Source: Bacteroidia bacterium (lineage in GTDB: Bacteria > Bacteroidota > Bacteroidia > UKL13-3). Taken from it: 64,000 bases of DNA. Under the pieces are notes generated by a model. The model ran no database searches. It had not been told where the DNA came from and saw only the letters and a program-made list of their open reading frames with translations. Where the stretch lies: the NCBI GenBank assembly GCA_014376805.1, contig JACMQU010000117.1:1-64000 (forward strand), written 5' to 3'. Both the position numbers and the translations under genes were made by a program. Positions 45,779 through 55,600 of this stretch are shown here, in pieces; the first letter of the stretch is position 1; each line of letters begins with the position of its first letter.

Positions 45779-47038
45779 ATGTCTACAATACTACTTAAAA
45801 ATATCAGCTCATTAGTTGGTATGGAGGAAAGCGGAAAACTTAAAAAATCCGGTAATGAAATGGCTGAACTGGCGATTATGGAAAATGCCTGGCTATTTAT
45901 AAAAGATGGTTTGATTGCGGAATATGGATCTATGAAAGATGAACAAACAGTTGGATCATATAGCGATGTGAATACAATTGATTGTACAGGTAAATTTGTG
46001 CTTCCGTGTTTTGTGGATTCTCATACACATCTGGTATTCGCAAATACCCGCGAAGAGGAATTTGTGATGCGCATAAAAGGAATGACTTATGAAGAAATTG
46101 CAGAAGCAGGCGGAGGTATTTTAAATTCAGCACGAAGGTTACAGGACATGAGTGAAGATGCCTTGTATGAAAATGCATTGAAACGTTTGCATGAAGTGAT
46201 TGGATTTGGTACAGGTGCTCTTGAAATAAAAAGCGGTTACGGTTTAACGGTTGCGGATGAGTTAAAAATGTTACGGGTTATTAAACGGTTAAAGGTGGTT
46301 TCTCCAGTCATTATAAAAGCAACATTTCTTGGTGCTCACGCATTTCCCTTGGCATATAAAAATGATCACAAGGCTTATATAGATTTAATTATTAATGAAA
46401 TGTTGCCTAAGGTTGTAGAAGAAAACCTGGCCGATTATATTGATGTATTTTGTGACACCGGGTTTTTTAATCCTGCTGAAACTACTCAAATATTACAAGC
46501 CGCCGCAAAGTATGGTTTGAAGCCAAAAATACACGGAAATGAATTGGGTTATACTGGTGGTGTACAGACCGCAGTTGAAAATAATGCCCTAAGTGTTGAT
46601 CATCTTGAATATACCGGCGATGAGGAAATTTCCTGCTTATTAAAAAGTTCAACAATGCCAGTAGCTTTGCCGGGTTGTTCGTTTTTTTTAGGAATTCCAT
46701 ATGCACCCTTCAGAAAAATGATTGATGCCGGTTTGCCTGTATGTCTGGCCAGTGATTATAACCCGGGAAGCACCCCCAATGGGCGCATGGGCTTTGTAGT
46801 TTCGCTAGCTTGTACCCAAATGAAATTAACACCTGAAGAAGCAATTAACGCAACAACAATTAATGGTGCCTATGCAATAGAACTTAGTGATAAAATGGGT
46901 TCCATTACAAAAGGCAAATATGGCAATGTTATCATCACAAAGGAGATGCCATCTCTGGCCTATATGCCTTATAGCTTTGGTGTTGATATGGTGTGGAAGA
47001 CTATTATTATGGGTAAGGTTTTCGAGAAGCCGCAGTGA
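45779..47038 (+). CDS. hutI: Imidazolonepropionase
   Basis: 419 residues from the ATG at 45779 (MSTILLKNISSLVG); an ATG seven codons upstream is possible but adds a non-conserved MLYFARI. Amidohydrolase metal motif FVDSHTHLVFANTREEEF, substrate loop AGGGILNSARRL, HGNELGYTGGV, and the metal Asp in LASDYNPGSTPNGRM are all present. It opens the imidazolone ring to N-formimino-L-glutamate in histidine degradation; the product is handled by FtcD (36266). The upstream TTTACTTTG (45761-45769) resembles a -7 element but has one base fewer than the consensus. Confidence 0.93.
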   Translation: MSTILLKNISSLVGMEESGKLKKSGNEMAELAIMENAWLFIKDGLIAEYGSMKDEQTVGSYSDVNTIDCTGKFVLPCFVDSHTHLVFANTREEEFVMRIKGMTYEEIAEAGGGILNSARRLQDMSEDALYENALKRLHEVIGFGTGALEIKSGYGLTVADELKMLRVIKRLKVVSPVIIKATFLGAHAFPLAYKNDHKAYIDLIINEMLPKVVEENLADYIDVFCDTGFFNPAETTQILQAAAKYGLKPKIHGNELGYTGGVQTAVENNALSVDHLEYTGDEEISCLLKSSTMPVALPGCSFFLGIPYAPFRKMIDAGLPVCLASDYNPGSTPNGRMGFVVSLACTQMKLTPEEAINATTINGAYAIELSDKMGSITKGKYGNVIITKEMPSLAYMPYSFGVDMVWKTIIMGKVFEKPQ

Positions 47039-47479
47039 TATTTATTATTGGATAAAAGCGCCGGTAACTTTAATAAGAAATATATTGCTATTACTGGTTT
47101 TTAGAAATTTCAAACTTTTTTTCAATTTCCTGCTTTTTAAATGTTTTTTCTTCGTGGTGAAATACAACTTAATTTTTCTCAAAAGTTTCGGGCTTCAAAA
47201 CCATTCTTACCCATATCCATTTAACTACTCACAATATGCAATTAGGTTCAACTCATTCAATTGTTTTTTTTTAATTAAAAATAAATTAGATTTTGTATTG
47301 CAAGCCTTAAAATACTTTTAATTAACATTTCCATTATTAAAATACACAATGAATTTAGCCGGTTAAAATCTGTACAGGAAAAATTGCGCTCCTCTATAAA
47401 ACCATTAATTTGCAATTGCATTAAGCCAGTTGAAACACAACATAAAATAACTTAGGATAATGAGATTCTTAAGAAAAAA
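47039..47479. other. Gene-free interval between convergent genes
   Basis: Very AT-rich. Open frames here encode Phe/Leu-rich nonsense overlapping hutI; none is credible. No clear terminator found. Confidence 0.4.
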
Positions 47480-48175
47480 TTACTTCTCCATTACAATCAT
47501 TCTTTGCAATTCTTCTCTAGTATGGGTGTCTAAAAACCTGCCTGTATACTCTGCTGTGATGGTACTGCTGGTCAAATCCTGCACACCGCGCATGGCTACA
47601 CACAAATGATCTGCTTCAATGATTACTGCAACATCATTCGTATGCAATACTTCTTTTAGCATATTCGAAATTTGTATGGTCATTCGCTCCTGAACTTGCG
47701 GGCGTTGGGCAAAGTATCTTACAATACGGTTTAGCTTAGACAGGCCAACTACTTTACCGTTTGGGATATAGGCCACATGAGCTTTGCCAATGATAGGAAC
47801 AAAATGATGCTCGCAAACACTGTGAAAAGAAATATTCTTTTCGATGAGCATATTTTTGTAGTTGTACTTGTTCTCAAATAATTTGGCAACAGGCATGTTT
47901 TTGGGATCAAGTCCTTTAAACATTTCCAGTACATACATTTTAGCTACCCGGTTAGGGGTTCCTTTTAAGCTGTCATCATTTAAATCTAAGCCAAGAATGA
48001 GCATGATCTCTTTAAAATGCTTTTCTATTAGTTCGATTTTTAATTCATCGTCTAATGCAAAAGCATCTTCGCGAAGTGGTGTTTCCATTGAAAAACCTGC
48101 ATGATCATCGCCTTTTTCTTCGTGGCGAAGGTTTTTAATTTCCGTTGTATTCAACGAAGTTTCTTTCTGTTTCAT
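47480..48175 (-). CDS. folE: GTP cyclohydrolase I
   Basis: 231 residues. The family core starts at about residue 48; the first 45 residues are a charged extension. Zinc ligands lie in SVCEHHFVPIIGKAHVAYIP (Cys, His) and DHLCVAMRGVQ (Cys); substrate residues lie in GLSKLNRIVRYFAQRPQVQE. It makes 7,8-dihydroneopterin triphosphate from GTP, the first step to folate, biopterin or queuosine. The start overlaps the end of the PTPS/QueD gene upstream by 41 bases, so the two are translated together. Confidence 0.93.
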   Translation of the reverse strand: MKQKETSLNTTEIKNLRHEEKGDDHAGFSMETPLREDAFALDDELKIELIEKHFKEIMLILGLDLNDDSLKGTPNRVAKMYVLEMFKGLDPKNMPVAKLFENKYNYKNMLIEKNISFHSVCEHHFVPIIGKAHVAYIPNGKVVGLSKLNRIVRYFAQRPQVQERMTIQISNMLKEVLHTNDVAVIIEADHLCVAMRGVQDLTSSTITAEYTGRFLDTHTREELQRMIVMEK

Positions 48176-48545
48176 AAAGAGTCACTTTCAGTTTTAAGTG
48201 GTTATTTAATCTGCTTCTTAATAATTTCCAGATCACCACTGCAATGTTTTCTGCTGTTGGATTAATTGTTTTAAATTCTTCACAATCCAAATTTAAGTTT
48301 TTGTGATCAAACCTGTTTTCAACCTGTTCCTGAATAAGCTGGCCGAGCCATTTCATGTCAACCAAAAATCCACTAACAGGATCTATTTCTCCGGTAACAG
48401 TAACTATCAGATCATAATTGTGACCGTGATAATTTATATTATTACAATTTCCGAAAAACGATTTGTTCTTCTCATCAGTCCACTCTTTTATATGCAACCT
48501 GTGTGCAGCATTAAAATGGGCCTTTCTTGATACAGCTATTTCCAT
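48135..48545 (-). CDS. 6-pyruvoyl/6-carboxy-tetrahydropterin synthase family protein
   Basis: 136 residues, a full-length T-fold enzyme. Zinc His residues are in AHFNAAHRL and YHGHNYDL; the catalytic Cys is in FFGNCNNINYHGHNY. The CNNxxxHGHNY arrangement is close to that of animal-type PTPS (biopterin) as well as QueD (queuosine), so the product is uncertain. It acts directly on the FolE product and is the upstream gene of the pair. The other queuosine genes are not in the window. Confidence 0.85.
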   Translation of the reverse strand: MEIAVSRKAHFNAAHRLHIKEWTDEKNKSFFGNCNNINYHGHNYDLIVTVTGEIDPVSGFLVDMKWLGQLIQEQVENRFDHKNLNLDCEEFKTINPTAENIAVVIWKLLRSRLNNHLKLKVTLYETERNFVEYNGN

Positions 48546-48910
48546 TGAGGGGATAAAGATAATATACCGGATTTAACTTTTATAGTTTGTGTTTACTATA
48601 TCATAAAATCCAGATACAAGTATAAAGCTATATTAAGTTAAATTGTTTAATTTTTTTTTAAAAAAGTTCTATTAATTGTGAATTAAAATTCTAATTTTTG
48701 ATGGAAATCATAATTTTAATGTACTGATTTTCATAGAAAATATTGGCTTTTATTGTTTTGTATAATGTGCCTTTATTAATTTAATTGTTTTATAATCAAG
48801 CTACTAATGCTAAATATAGATTAAATGACAATAATCAGAGAATAATATTTGGAAGTATAAATAGAAGATCATTAACTTTGTTTAACAAAATCATTAATAA
48901 GTTAAACAAA
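48546..48910. other. Gene-free interval with divergent promoters
   Basis: AT-rich region between the folE operon and the sigma-factor gene. TATAAT-like and TAnnTTTA-like sequences occur, but none meets the consensus well enough to call. The sigma gene's reading frame stays open 42 codons upstream of the start I chose. Confidence 0.4.
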
Positions 48911-49471
48911 ATGACCTCCATAGCATTTAAACAAATGGTTCAGAAAGAAGCCAGGCCGCTGAAACATTATGCCTATCAACTTACCCGTAATGTTGAAGAT
49001 TCGAATGATTTAGTTCAGGAGACGATGTTAAAAGCATTTACGTACCAGAATAAATTTGAAGCAGGGACAAATTTGAAGGGTTGGTTATATACCATCATGA
49101 AAAACACCTTTATCAATAATTACAGGCGTATGGTTAAGCGCAATACTTTTATTGATCAGACCGACAATGATTATTACCTTGATTCTGTTTCCCCACTAGT
49201 TAAAAATGAAGGTGAACAGAAGTTTATCAGACAGGATATTGAAAGTGCCATTAATAAACTTCCTATGAACCTAAGTAAGCCATTTACTATGAATTTTAAA
49301 GGGTTTAAATACCATGAGATAGCAGATATACTTCACATTCCAATTGGAACGGTTAAAACAAGGATTTTTGTAGCCAGAAGGCAATTAAGAGAGAACTTAC
49401 ATACCTATGGCAAAATGTATGGTATGGATTCCGCTTCGCTGAGTGAACGTAAAGATTTGTGCAATAGTTAA
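48911..49471 (+). CDS. ECF-type RNA polymerase sigma factor
   Basis: 186 residues from the ATG at 48911 (MTSIAFKQMVQKEARPLKHY), which aligns with the usual ECF start; the open frame upstream is Asn-rich and not conserved. Region 2 is YAYQLTRNVEDSNDLVQETM through GWLYTIMKNTFINNYRR; region 4 is YHEIADILHIPIGTVKTRIF. No anti-sigma gene follows. In this phylum, ECF factors of this type without a neighbouring anti-sigma are frequent. It probably has its own terminator at 49562. Confidence 0.9.
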   Translation: MTSIAFKQMVQKEARPLKHYAYQLTRNVEDSNDLVQETMLKAFTYQNKFEAGTNLKGWLYTIMKNTFINNYRRMVKRNTFIDQTDNDYYLDSVSPLVKNEGEQKFIRQDIESAINKLPMNLSKPFTMNFKGFKYHEIADILHIPIGTVKTRIFVARRQLRENLHTYGKMYGMDSASLSERKDLCNS

Positions 49472-49561
49472 CCACATTTAAACTACCGGGTTTTTCTGAT
49501 CTGGTTATTTTAAAAGGTGAATTTTATCTAAAGTAAATTATTTTAACAATAAAAGTTTAAT

Positions 49562-49596
49562 AAACGGCAGTTTGATTTTCATACTGCCGTTTTATT
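49562..49596 (+). terminator. Intrinsic terminator after the sigma-factor gene
   Basis: AAACGGCAGT (49562-49571), an 11-base loop, ACTGCCGTTT (49583-49592): ten perfect pairs, followed by further T residues. It lies 90 bases after the sigma stop. Confidence 0.8.
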
Positions 49597-49670
49597 TTGT
49601 ATGATTGCGTTGAAAAAAATTCTGGAAGAAGATTTGTTTTATTCTATTATTTTTTATAATTATTTTCCTG

Positions 49671-50534
49671 ATGAAAAAATTTACGCTATTAAGTTGTTTA
49701 TGTTTCCTGGGTTTTAACCTGTTTGCTCAGTTTGGGAATTTTAAAAAAAGAGCAGATTTGGAAACTTTTAAGGATACAAAACTCATTGTTGTATTGTTTC
49801 CGGATAGTGCATACAGTTATTCACTGATGGCTGCCATAGAAAAATACTGGACGTTTACCGGTTTTGAATTTGCAGAGGATACTGCCATGCAACGGTACCG
49901 CAAAGGCGATTATGCGTTTATGTATTTCAGCAAATCAAAAGGATCAAAGAATAAATCGAAAGTAGCCAGTTCAGAACAAGATTTTAATGGTCTTGTAATC
50001 ACTCGTAAATTTAGCAGGAGAGTATTGCCTGATAATTTACTGGCTTATGCGTATTGTGGCAATAAAATTGATACAGGCGATTGGGAAATTGAAATGATTC
50101 GTGCGGTGCAGTTGATGAATAACTATTTTAATTATGCAATTCAGGCTAAGAATGATGGCGAAATTGGTTCAACAAAAATGATGAATAACTATCCAACGGA
50201 TAAAAATTTACTGGTTGATAAAAAATTATTAATTGAAACCGGACAATTGGATATGAAAGGAAGTAAAGAAGATGCCATGACATCTTTTGATGGTGATGCA
50301 GAAGAAGTTGAAATGGAAGAAATTCACAAAGCAATTAAAAATCAGGATAATAGTTTCTTATACTATTATCATTCTAAGGATGAAAAATATTGTAATAAAT
50401 TAGTTGTAAGTGCAGCTAATAGTGAGCTTATGTATTTTGAAAGTGCAGCCCCTGATAAATGTAAATGTACCTCAAAAGATTTAAAGGCTTTAAAGACTTT
50501 TAAAATTAAGGCAGCCAAATCTGTTGCAGACTAA
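49671..50534 (+). CDS. Secreted protein of unknown function
   Basis: 287 residues. Signal peptide MKKFTLLSCLCFLGFNLFAQ, then a mixed alpha/beta region (KLIVVLFPDSAYSYSLMAAI, YWTFTGFEFAEDT) and an acidic C-terminal part that ends with CKCTSKDLKALKTFKI. I do not recognise a family. Similar orphan periplasmic proteins occur in Bacteroidota. It stands alone behind the terminator at 49562 and is convergent with the TerB-like gene. Confidence 0.7.
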   Translation: MKKFTLLSCLCFLGFNLFAQFGNFKKRADLETFKDTKLIVVLFPDSAYSYSLMAAIEKYWTFTGFEFAEDTAMQRYRKGDYAFMYFSKSKGSKNKSKVASSEQDFNGLVITRKFSRRVLPDNLLAYAYCGNKIDTGDWEIEMIRAVQLMNNYFNYAIQAKNDGEIGSTKMMNNYPTDKNLLVDKKLLIETGQLDMKGSKEDAMTSFDGDAEEVEMEEIHKAIKNQDNSFLYYYHSKDEKYCNKLVVSAANSELMYFESAAPDKCKCTSKDLKALKTFKIKAAKSVAD

Positions 50535-50590
50535 GCATAATTTGAAACGTATTCTATTGTTACTTACTTGATTATTTCTTATAAAGATAA

Positions 50591-50959
50591 CTAATCCAAT
50601 CCCCACGTATCGTACAAGACGTTTATATAAGAGTCTTCTGCATTCTCCATTTTATTATCGGCCATTACAACTTTCATGGCAAATGCAATGAGTTTATTGC
50701 GTTCTTCAGACTTGCTGATTTTAAAAAATTGCTCAGCAGTTTCAATAAAATGTTCCATTAAATTTTCTTCCGGACAAGCACGTAAGAAAGCCTGTTCTTT
50801 TATTATCTCAATAGGTTCCTTATAGTTTTTTTCCAGGAATTCCAGAATAACTGAACTTTCCGCCTTATGGATGGAACCATCAGCAAGACTTAAGGTCATC
50901 AAAAGATGAAAACCGGCTTCTGTTTTATTCATTTTGGTGATGAATTGCGTTGTTGGCAT
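50591..50959 (-). CDS. TerB-like protein
   Basis: 122 residues, all helical. Two acidic metal-binding-type turns mark the tellurite-resistance TerB fold: LADGSIHKAES and MADNKMENAED. The family senses or binds metals in stress-response systems, but isolated single-domain members such as this have no proven role and no other ter gene is near. Confidence 0.78.
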   Translation of the reverse strand: MPTTQFITKMNKTEAGFHLLMTLSLADGSIHKAESSVILEFLEKNYKEPIEIIKEQAFLRACPEENLMEHFIETAEQFFKISKSEERNKLIAFAMKVVMADNKMENAEDSYINVLYDTWGLD

Positions 50960-51187
50960 AACTGTTTTTTTTGTTGGTTCAAGATAATTTTTAAAATGTA
51001 TAATGCAAATTTTATTTTTAATTATAAATCAAACCTCAATATATACAGTGAACTATATTGTAAGGATAACAACTTTTAGGAAAAACTAATGTTGAAATTC
51101 CTTCACAGAAAGTGTTAAATTGTATTAATATAATGTTGTATAGTTTTTATGGATCAATGCCTTTAAGTTTGTTAAAATATTCTGATT

Positions 51188-52327
51188 ATGAAATTTGGTA
51201 CGAAAGCCATCCATGCAGGCCAGGAGCCTGATCCAACCACCGGTGCAGTTATGACTCCGATCTATCAAACAAGCACTTACTGGCAGGAAAGCCCGGGTAA
51301 GCACAAGGGTTATGCCTATGCCAGAGGAAAGAATCCAACGCGCTCAGCACTTGAGAAATGTCTGGCTGCACTTGAGAATGGTAAACATGGCCTTTGCTTT
51401 TCTAGTGGTATGGGTGCCACTGATGCAGTAGCAAAACTTTTAAGGCCCGGCGATGAAGTTATAACCGGGAATGATTTGTATGGTGGTACCTATCGGATGT
51501 TTACGAAGGTTTTTGCACATTATGGAATTAAATTCCATTTTATTGATTTAAGTGACCCCGCCAATATTGTTCCTTATATTAATGAACATACAAAATTATT
51601 ATGGGTTGAAACACCAACAAATCCAACGATGCAAATTGTGGATATTGAAGCCTGTGCAAAGATTACAAAACAATACAAAATCATCTATGCTGTAGATAAT
51701 ACTTTTGCATCTCCTTACCTGCAAAATCCATTAGATTTGGGCGCAGATATAGTGATGCACAGTGTAACCAAATACCTGGGCGGACATAGTGATGTGATAA
51801 TGGGAGCACTGATCACAAATAATGATGACCTGCATGAACAACTCGCATTTATTCATAACTCATGCGGCGCTACACCGGGTCCGATGGATAGTTTTTTAGT
51901 ATTACGGGGTTTAAAAACACTGCACCTGCGAATGAAAGCACATTGTGAAAATGGTGCTGCGATTGCTCATTATTTAAAAAAGCATCCTAAAATTGAAAAG
52001 GTTTATTGGCCTGGATTTACAGATCACCCTAACCATGAAGTTGCAAAAAAACAAATGCGCGATTTTGGTGGGATGATCTCTATTGTTTTAAAAGATGCTG
52101 ACCTTGATGAAACATTCAGGATTGCCTCTTCTTTTAAAGTATTTACCCTGGCAGAAAGTTTGGGTGGTGTAGAAAGTTTAGTTAACCATCCGGTTACCAT
52201 GACACATGCTTCTATACCAAAGGAACAAAGAGAGAAAGCCGGTGTTACCGATAATTTATTGAGATTAAGTGTAGGTGTGGAAGATATAGATGATCTAATG
52301 GAAGATTTAAAAATGGTACTTTCATAA
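51188..52327 (+). CDS. Cystathionine gamma-synthase / gamma-lyase family enzyme
   Basis: 379 residues, full length for the Cys/Met metabolism PLP family. GTKAIHAGQEPDPTTGAVMT opens the protein. YARGKNPTRSALEKC supplies the phosphate-binding Tyr and Arg, and the Schiff-base Lys lies in HSVTKYLGGHSD. The C-terminus has SLGGVESLVNHP and LLRLSVGVEDIDDL. Synthase (metB) and lyase (mccB/metC) cannot be separated by eye. It joins or splits cystathionine in methionine/cysteine exchange. A terminator follows at 52446. Confidence 0.9.
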   Translation: MKFGTKAIHAGQEPDPTTGAVMTPIYQTSTYWQESPGKHKGYAYARGKNPTRSALEKCLAALENGKHGLCFSSGMGATDAVAKLLRPGDEVITGNDLYGGTYRMFTKVFAHYGIKFHFIDLSDPANIVPYINEHTKLLWVETPTNPTMQIVDIEACAKITKQYKIIYAVDNTFASPYLQNPLDLGADIVMHSVTKYLGGHSDVIMGALITNNDDLHEQLAFIHNSCGATPGPMDSFLVLRGLKTLHLRMKAHCENGAAIAHYLKKHPKIEKVYWPGFTDHPNHEVAKKQMRDFGGMISIVLKDADLDETFRIASSFKVFTLAESLGGVESLVNHPVTMTHASIPKEQREKAGVTDNLLRLSVGVEDIDDLMEDLKMVLS

Positions 52328-52692
52328 ACAATAACTCTTAATTTTCACTTAATAATTTATCCATTAAAATATTTTATTGCTGAACACTAATTTTTATTGA
52401 TCCTTTACAGGTGCCAATTTTATTGAGAAAAGTTAATATTATATTAAAAACAGCTTATTGATCTATTCAGTTTGCTGTTTTTTTTATGCAAAATGCCTTG
52501 CAATTTCCGTTTTAATATTCTTATTTGAATTAAGTTTTAATAAATAAAATACCTCGAAAGTTGGTATTGAAATGTTTTTTATTGCCATATTTTTTCTCAT
52601 AACAGCCTATTTATTTTTTAAAAAATACTTAAGACTTCATAGTCTTTTCATGTGTACTATTTTTTTATTTCCTAACTTATAAATTATCTCCT
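52328..52692. other. Interval upstream of the giant secreted protein
   Basis: No gene. It holds the terminator at 52446 and a very AT-rich leader to the giant gene. No consensus promoter is visible. Confidence 0.4.
52446..52485 (+). terminator. Intrinsic terminator after the PLP-enzyme gene
   Basis: AAAAACAGC (52446-52454) pairs with GCTGTTTTT (52474-52482) around a 19-base loop and continues into T residues. It lies about 120 bases after the stop. Confidence 0.6.
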
Positions 52693-55600
52693 ATGAATAC
52701 AAAACATTTACATTTAAGTACTAAAGGTAGCACAGTAAAAAATTTATTTAAAACAACTGATAAACGGGAATTAAAGTTAAAGTTTAACATATCTGCGAAA
52801 GGCTTACTCCTTTTTTGTTTTTATATGTTAAGTCTGTCTATTTATATAGAAGTTCATGCACAATGTTATACATCTACATCCTATTGTGTTCCGGTTGTTA
52901 CCAATATAAACAATTATAATATAGGCATACAAAATGTTACATTAGGAAGTACTATTAATAATAGTTCGGTAGCTACCGGCAATTCACCATACTATTTTGA
53001 TTATACAACCCAGTCTGTTACCAGTGCAGCAGCGGCCACTATATCAGGCTCTGTAACCAACGGAAGTAGTAATTCAACGGGAGCAAGAATTTTTATAGAT
53101 TATAACCAGGATGGAATCTATAGTACTTCAGCACCTGAATTAGTATGGACATCACCTACAACAACTCCAAATGCAATTGTTGCGCTTTCATTTACTATTC
53201 CTGTTTCACAACCTGTAGGCGTTTACAGAATGCGGATCACGGGAGATTTGGGTGGACAGGCAGCTAATCCGTGCACACTAGGTTATGGAGAAATAGAAGA
53301 TTATACTTTACTGATCCCGTCAGGAAGTGTTGATGTGATAAATGGAGGATATACATCCCCGAATTATTTTGTCAATGGTAATAATACTATTGGGTTCAGC
53401 TTCAAAAATATTTCAGGCACCACAATCACATCAGCCACTATCGGTTATCAGTTAGGTTCAAATATTCCTATAACACAAATTTTAACTGGCTTAACAATTG
53501 GGGCAGGCGCATCATTTACAGCCAGTTTTACAACACCATTAAATATTTCGGCTACCGGATCTTACAACTTAAAAACATGGGTAAGCAATCCAAACTCTGC
53601 AACCAATATTACGCCAGGTAATGATACCATTTGTCGTACGTTTGTTACATATTGTTCAGCGGCTTTAAGCGGAACATATACAATTAATCCTGCGGGGAGT
53701 GGAACTACGAATTTTACCCGGTTTGGTGCAGCAGATTCTGCCTTATTGTCTTGTGGAGTTTTGGGGCCGGTTACTTTTAATGTGGCAGCAGGAACTTATA
53801 ATGAACAAATTCTGTTTGGCACTGTGCCCGGAGTTTCAGCAGTTAATACGATAACATTTGATGGTGGAACAGGCGGAGCAAGTACACACATCATCAGTTA
53901 TAATTTTCCGGGAACTCCAATAAATTATGGTGTTATTCATTTAAACGGATCAGACTATTTCATATTTAAAAATCTTACCTTTCAATCAACCAGCACTAAT
54001 TATGGTTATGGGGTTTTGCTGAGTAATGCAGCAGATAATAATATCATTGACAATTGCACTATTGACTTAGGAACGATAACGAATGGATCTGCTTCTAATT
54101 CAGCAGGTATTAATTTCAGTAGCTCTTTTACCGGTACTTCCAGTTCAGCCAACCATGGTAACAATAATATTATCCGCAACTGTCAGATTATCGGAAGTGC
54201 ATCGGGCGGGCCATACAGAGGAATTAATTTATACAGTAATTCATCTGCCACAGGATCAAATGTAAACAATCAATTTATTAATAATAACATTACCAATTTT
54301 TTTGAGTCGGGTATCTATATGTATTATTATCTGGATGGCACAGTGATTCGGGGTAACAATATTTCAAGGCCTGACAGAACCTCTTCCGGAACAGTATATG
54401 GAATAAATGCAAGCTTTTATTTTACTAATACAATTATAGAAGGAAATAAGATCTTTAATCCGTTTGGAGGAGCACTGACATCCGGTAACGGATTTTATGG
54501 AATAGCGGTTCAGTATGGTTATATATCAGGTGGAACGAATGTTATTAGGAATAATGCCATTTTTAATATTAATGGCAATGGCACAGATTATGGTATTTAT
54601 GATTATTATAATTATGCCGGAATGAGTATTTATAACAATACCATTTCGCTTGATTATGCCACCCCTAAAACAAATGCCAATCCCGACTATGGAATTTATC
54701 TTTATTATGGCAGCAACGGCTCCAGAGATTTACGTAACAATATTGTTACTATGCGCAGAGGAGGAACAGCTAATGCATCCAGATTTGGTCTTTATCTTTC
54801 TGATTATTATTCAGGACTTGTATCCAACTATAATCTATACCTGGTTAACGCACCTTTGGCGGGTAATATACCCTTTTACCAGGCAGGGATTAACTATCAG
54901 AGTCTGGCTGCATGGAAGGCTTCAAACAGTAATCAGTTTGATCAGAATAGCGTAAGTTTTGACCCAATCTATAACAATATTGTAAGCAATGTAACACCTA
55001 CATCATGCGGTGTGAATAATTTGGGTACGCCATTAACAGGAGTAACAACTGATATCAGCGGTACAGCAAGAGGCAGCATACCAGATTTGGGTGCATATGA
55101 ATTTACAACAGCCACCGGATTAAACAACGGCTCACTTATTGGCCTTGATGCGGCAACGAGTTTGTTATGTGCGGGAGGTGTAAATGCCATAGTTACCTTA
55201 AAGAATGAAGGAACGGGAAACATCACTTCTGCCAAGTTAGACTGGACTGTTAATTCGGTTGCACAAACGCAATATGTTTGGAGTGGAAATCTTGCTCCTG
55301 GTGCTTCCATAAATGTGAATATCGGGATTGCAACATTTACTGCAAATTCAGTAAATACGCTAAATGTATATATTACACAAACTAACGGTTCACCCGATGC
55401 CTGTTTTCTAAATGATACTGCTAAGTTATCCGGCACTTCCAGTATGAGTGGCAATTATACAATAGATGCTGCAGGTTCGGGGCTTACGAATTTCACCTCC
55501 TTTACGGCTGCGGTTACCGCACTTATTACAAGAGGTGTTTGTGGACCTGTAACCATGAATGCAGTTGCAGGAACTTATAATCAGCAAATCAATATAACAA

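Noticed and set aside
46887-47321. Frame overlapping the end of hutI and running beyond it
   Set aside because: The first part is hutI read out of frame and the rest is Phe/Leu/Asn-rich AT noise.
54969-55454. Antisense frames inside the giant gene
   Set aside because: Low-complexity mirror of Thr/Asn-rich coding sequence; the sense strand is open for over 11 kb.
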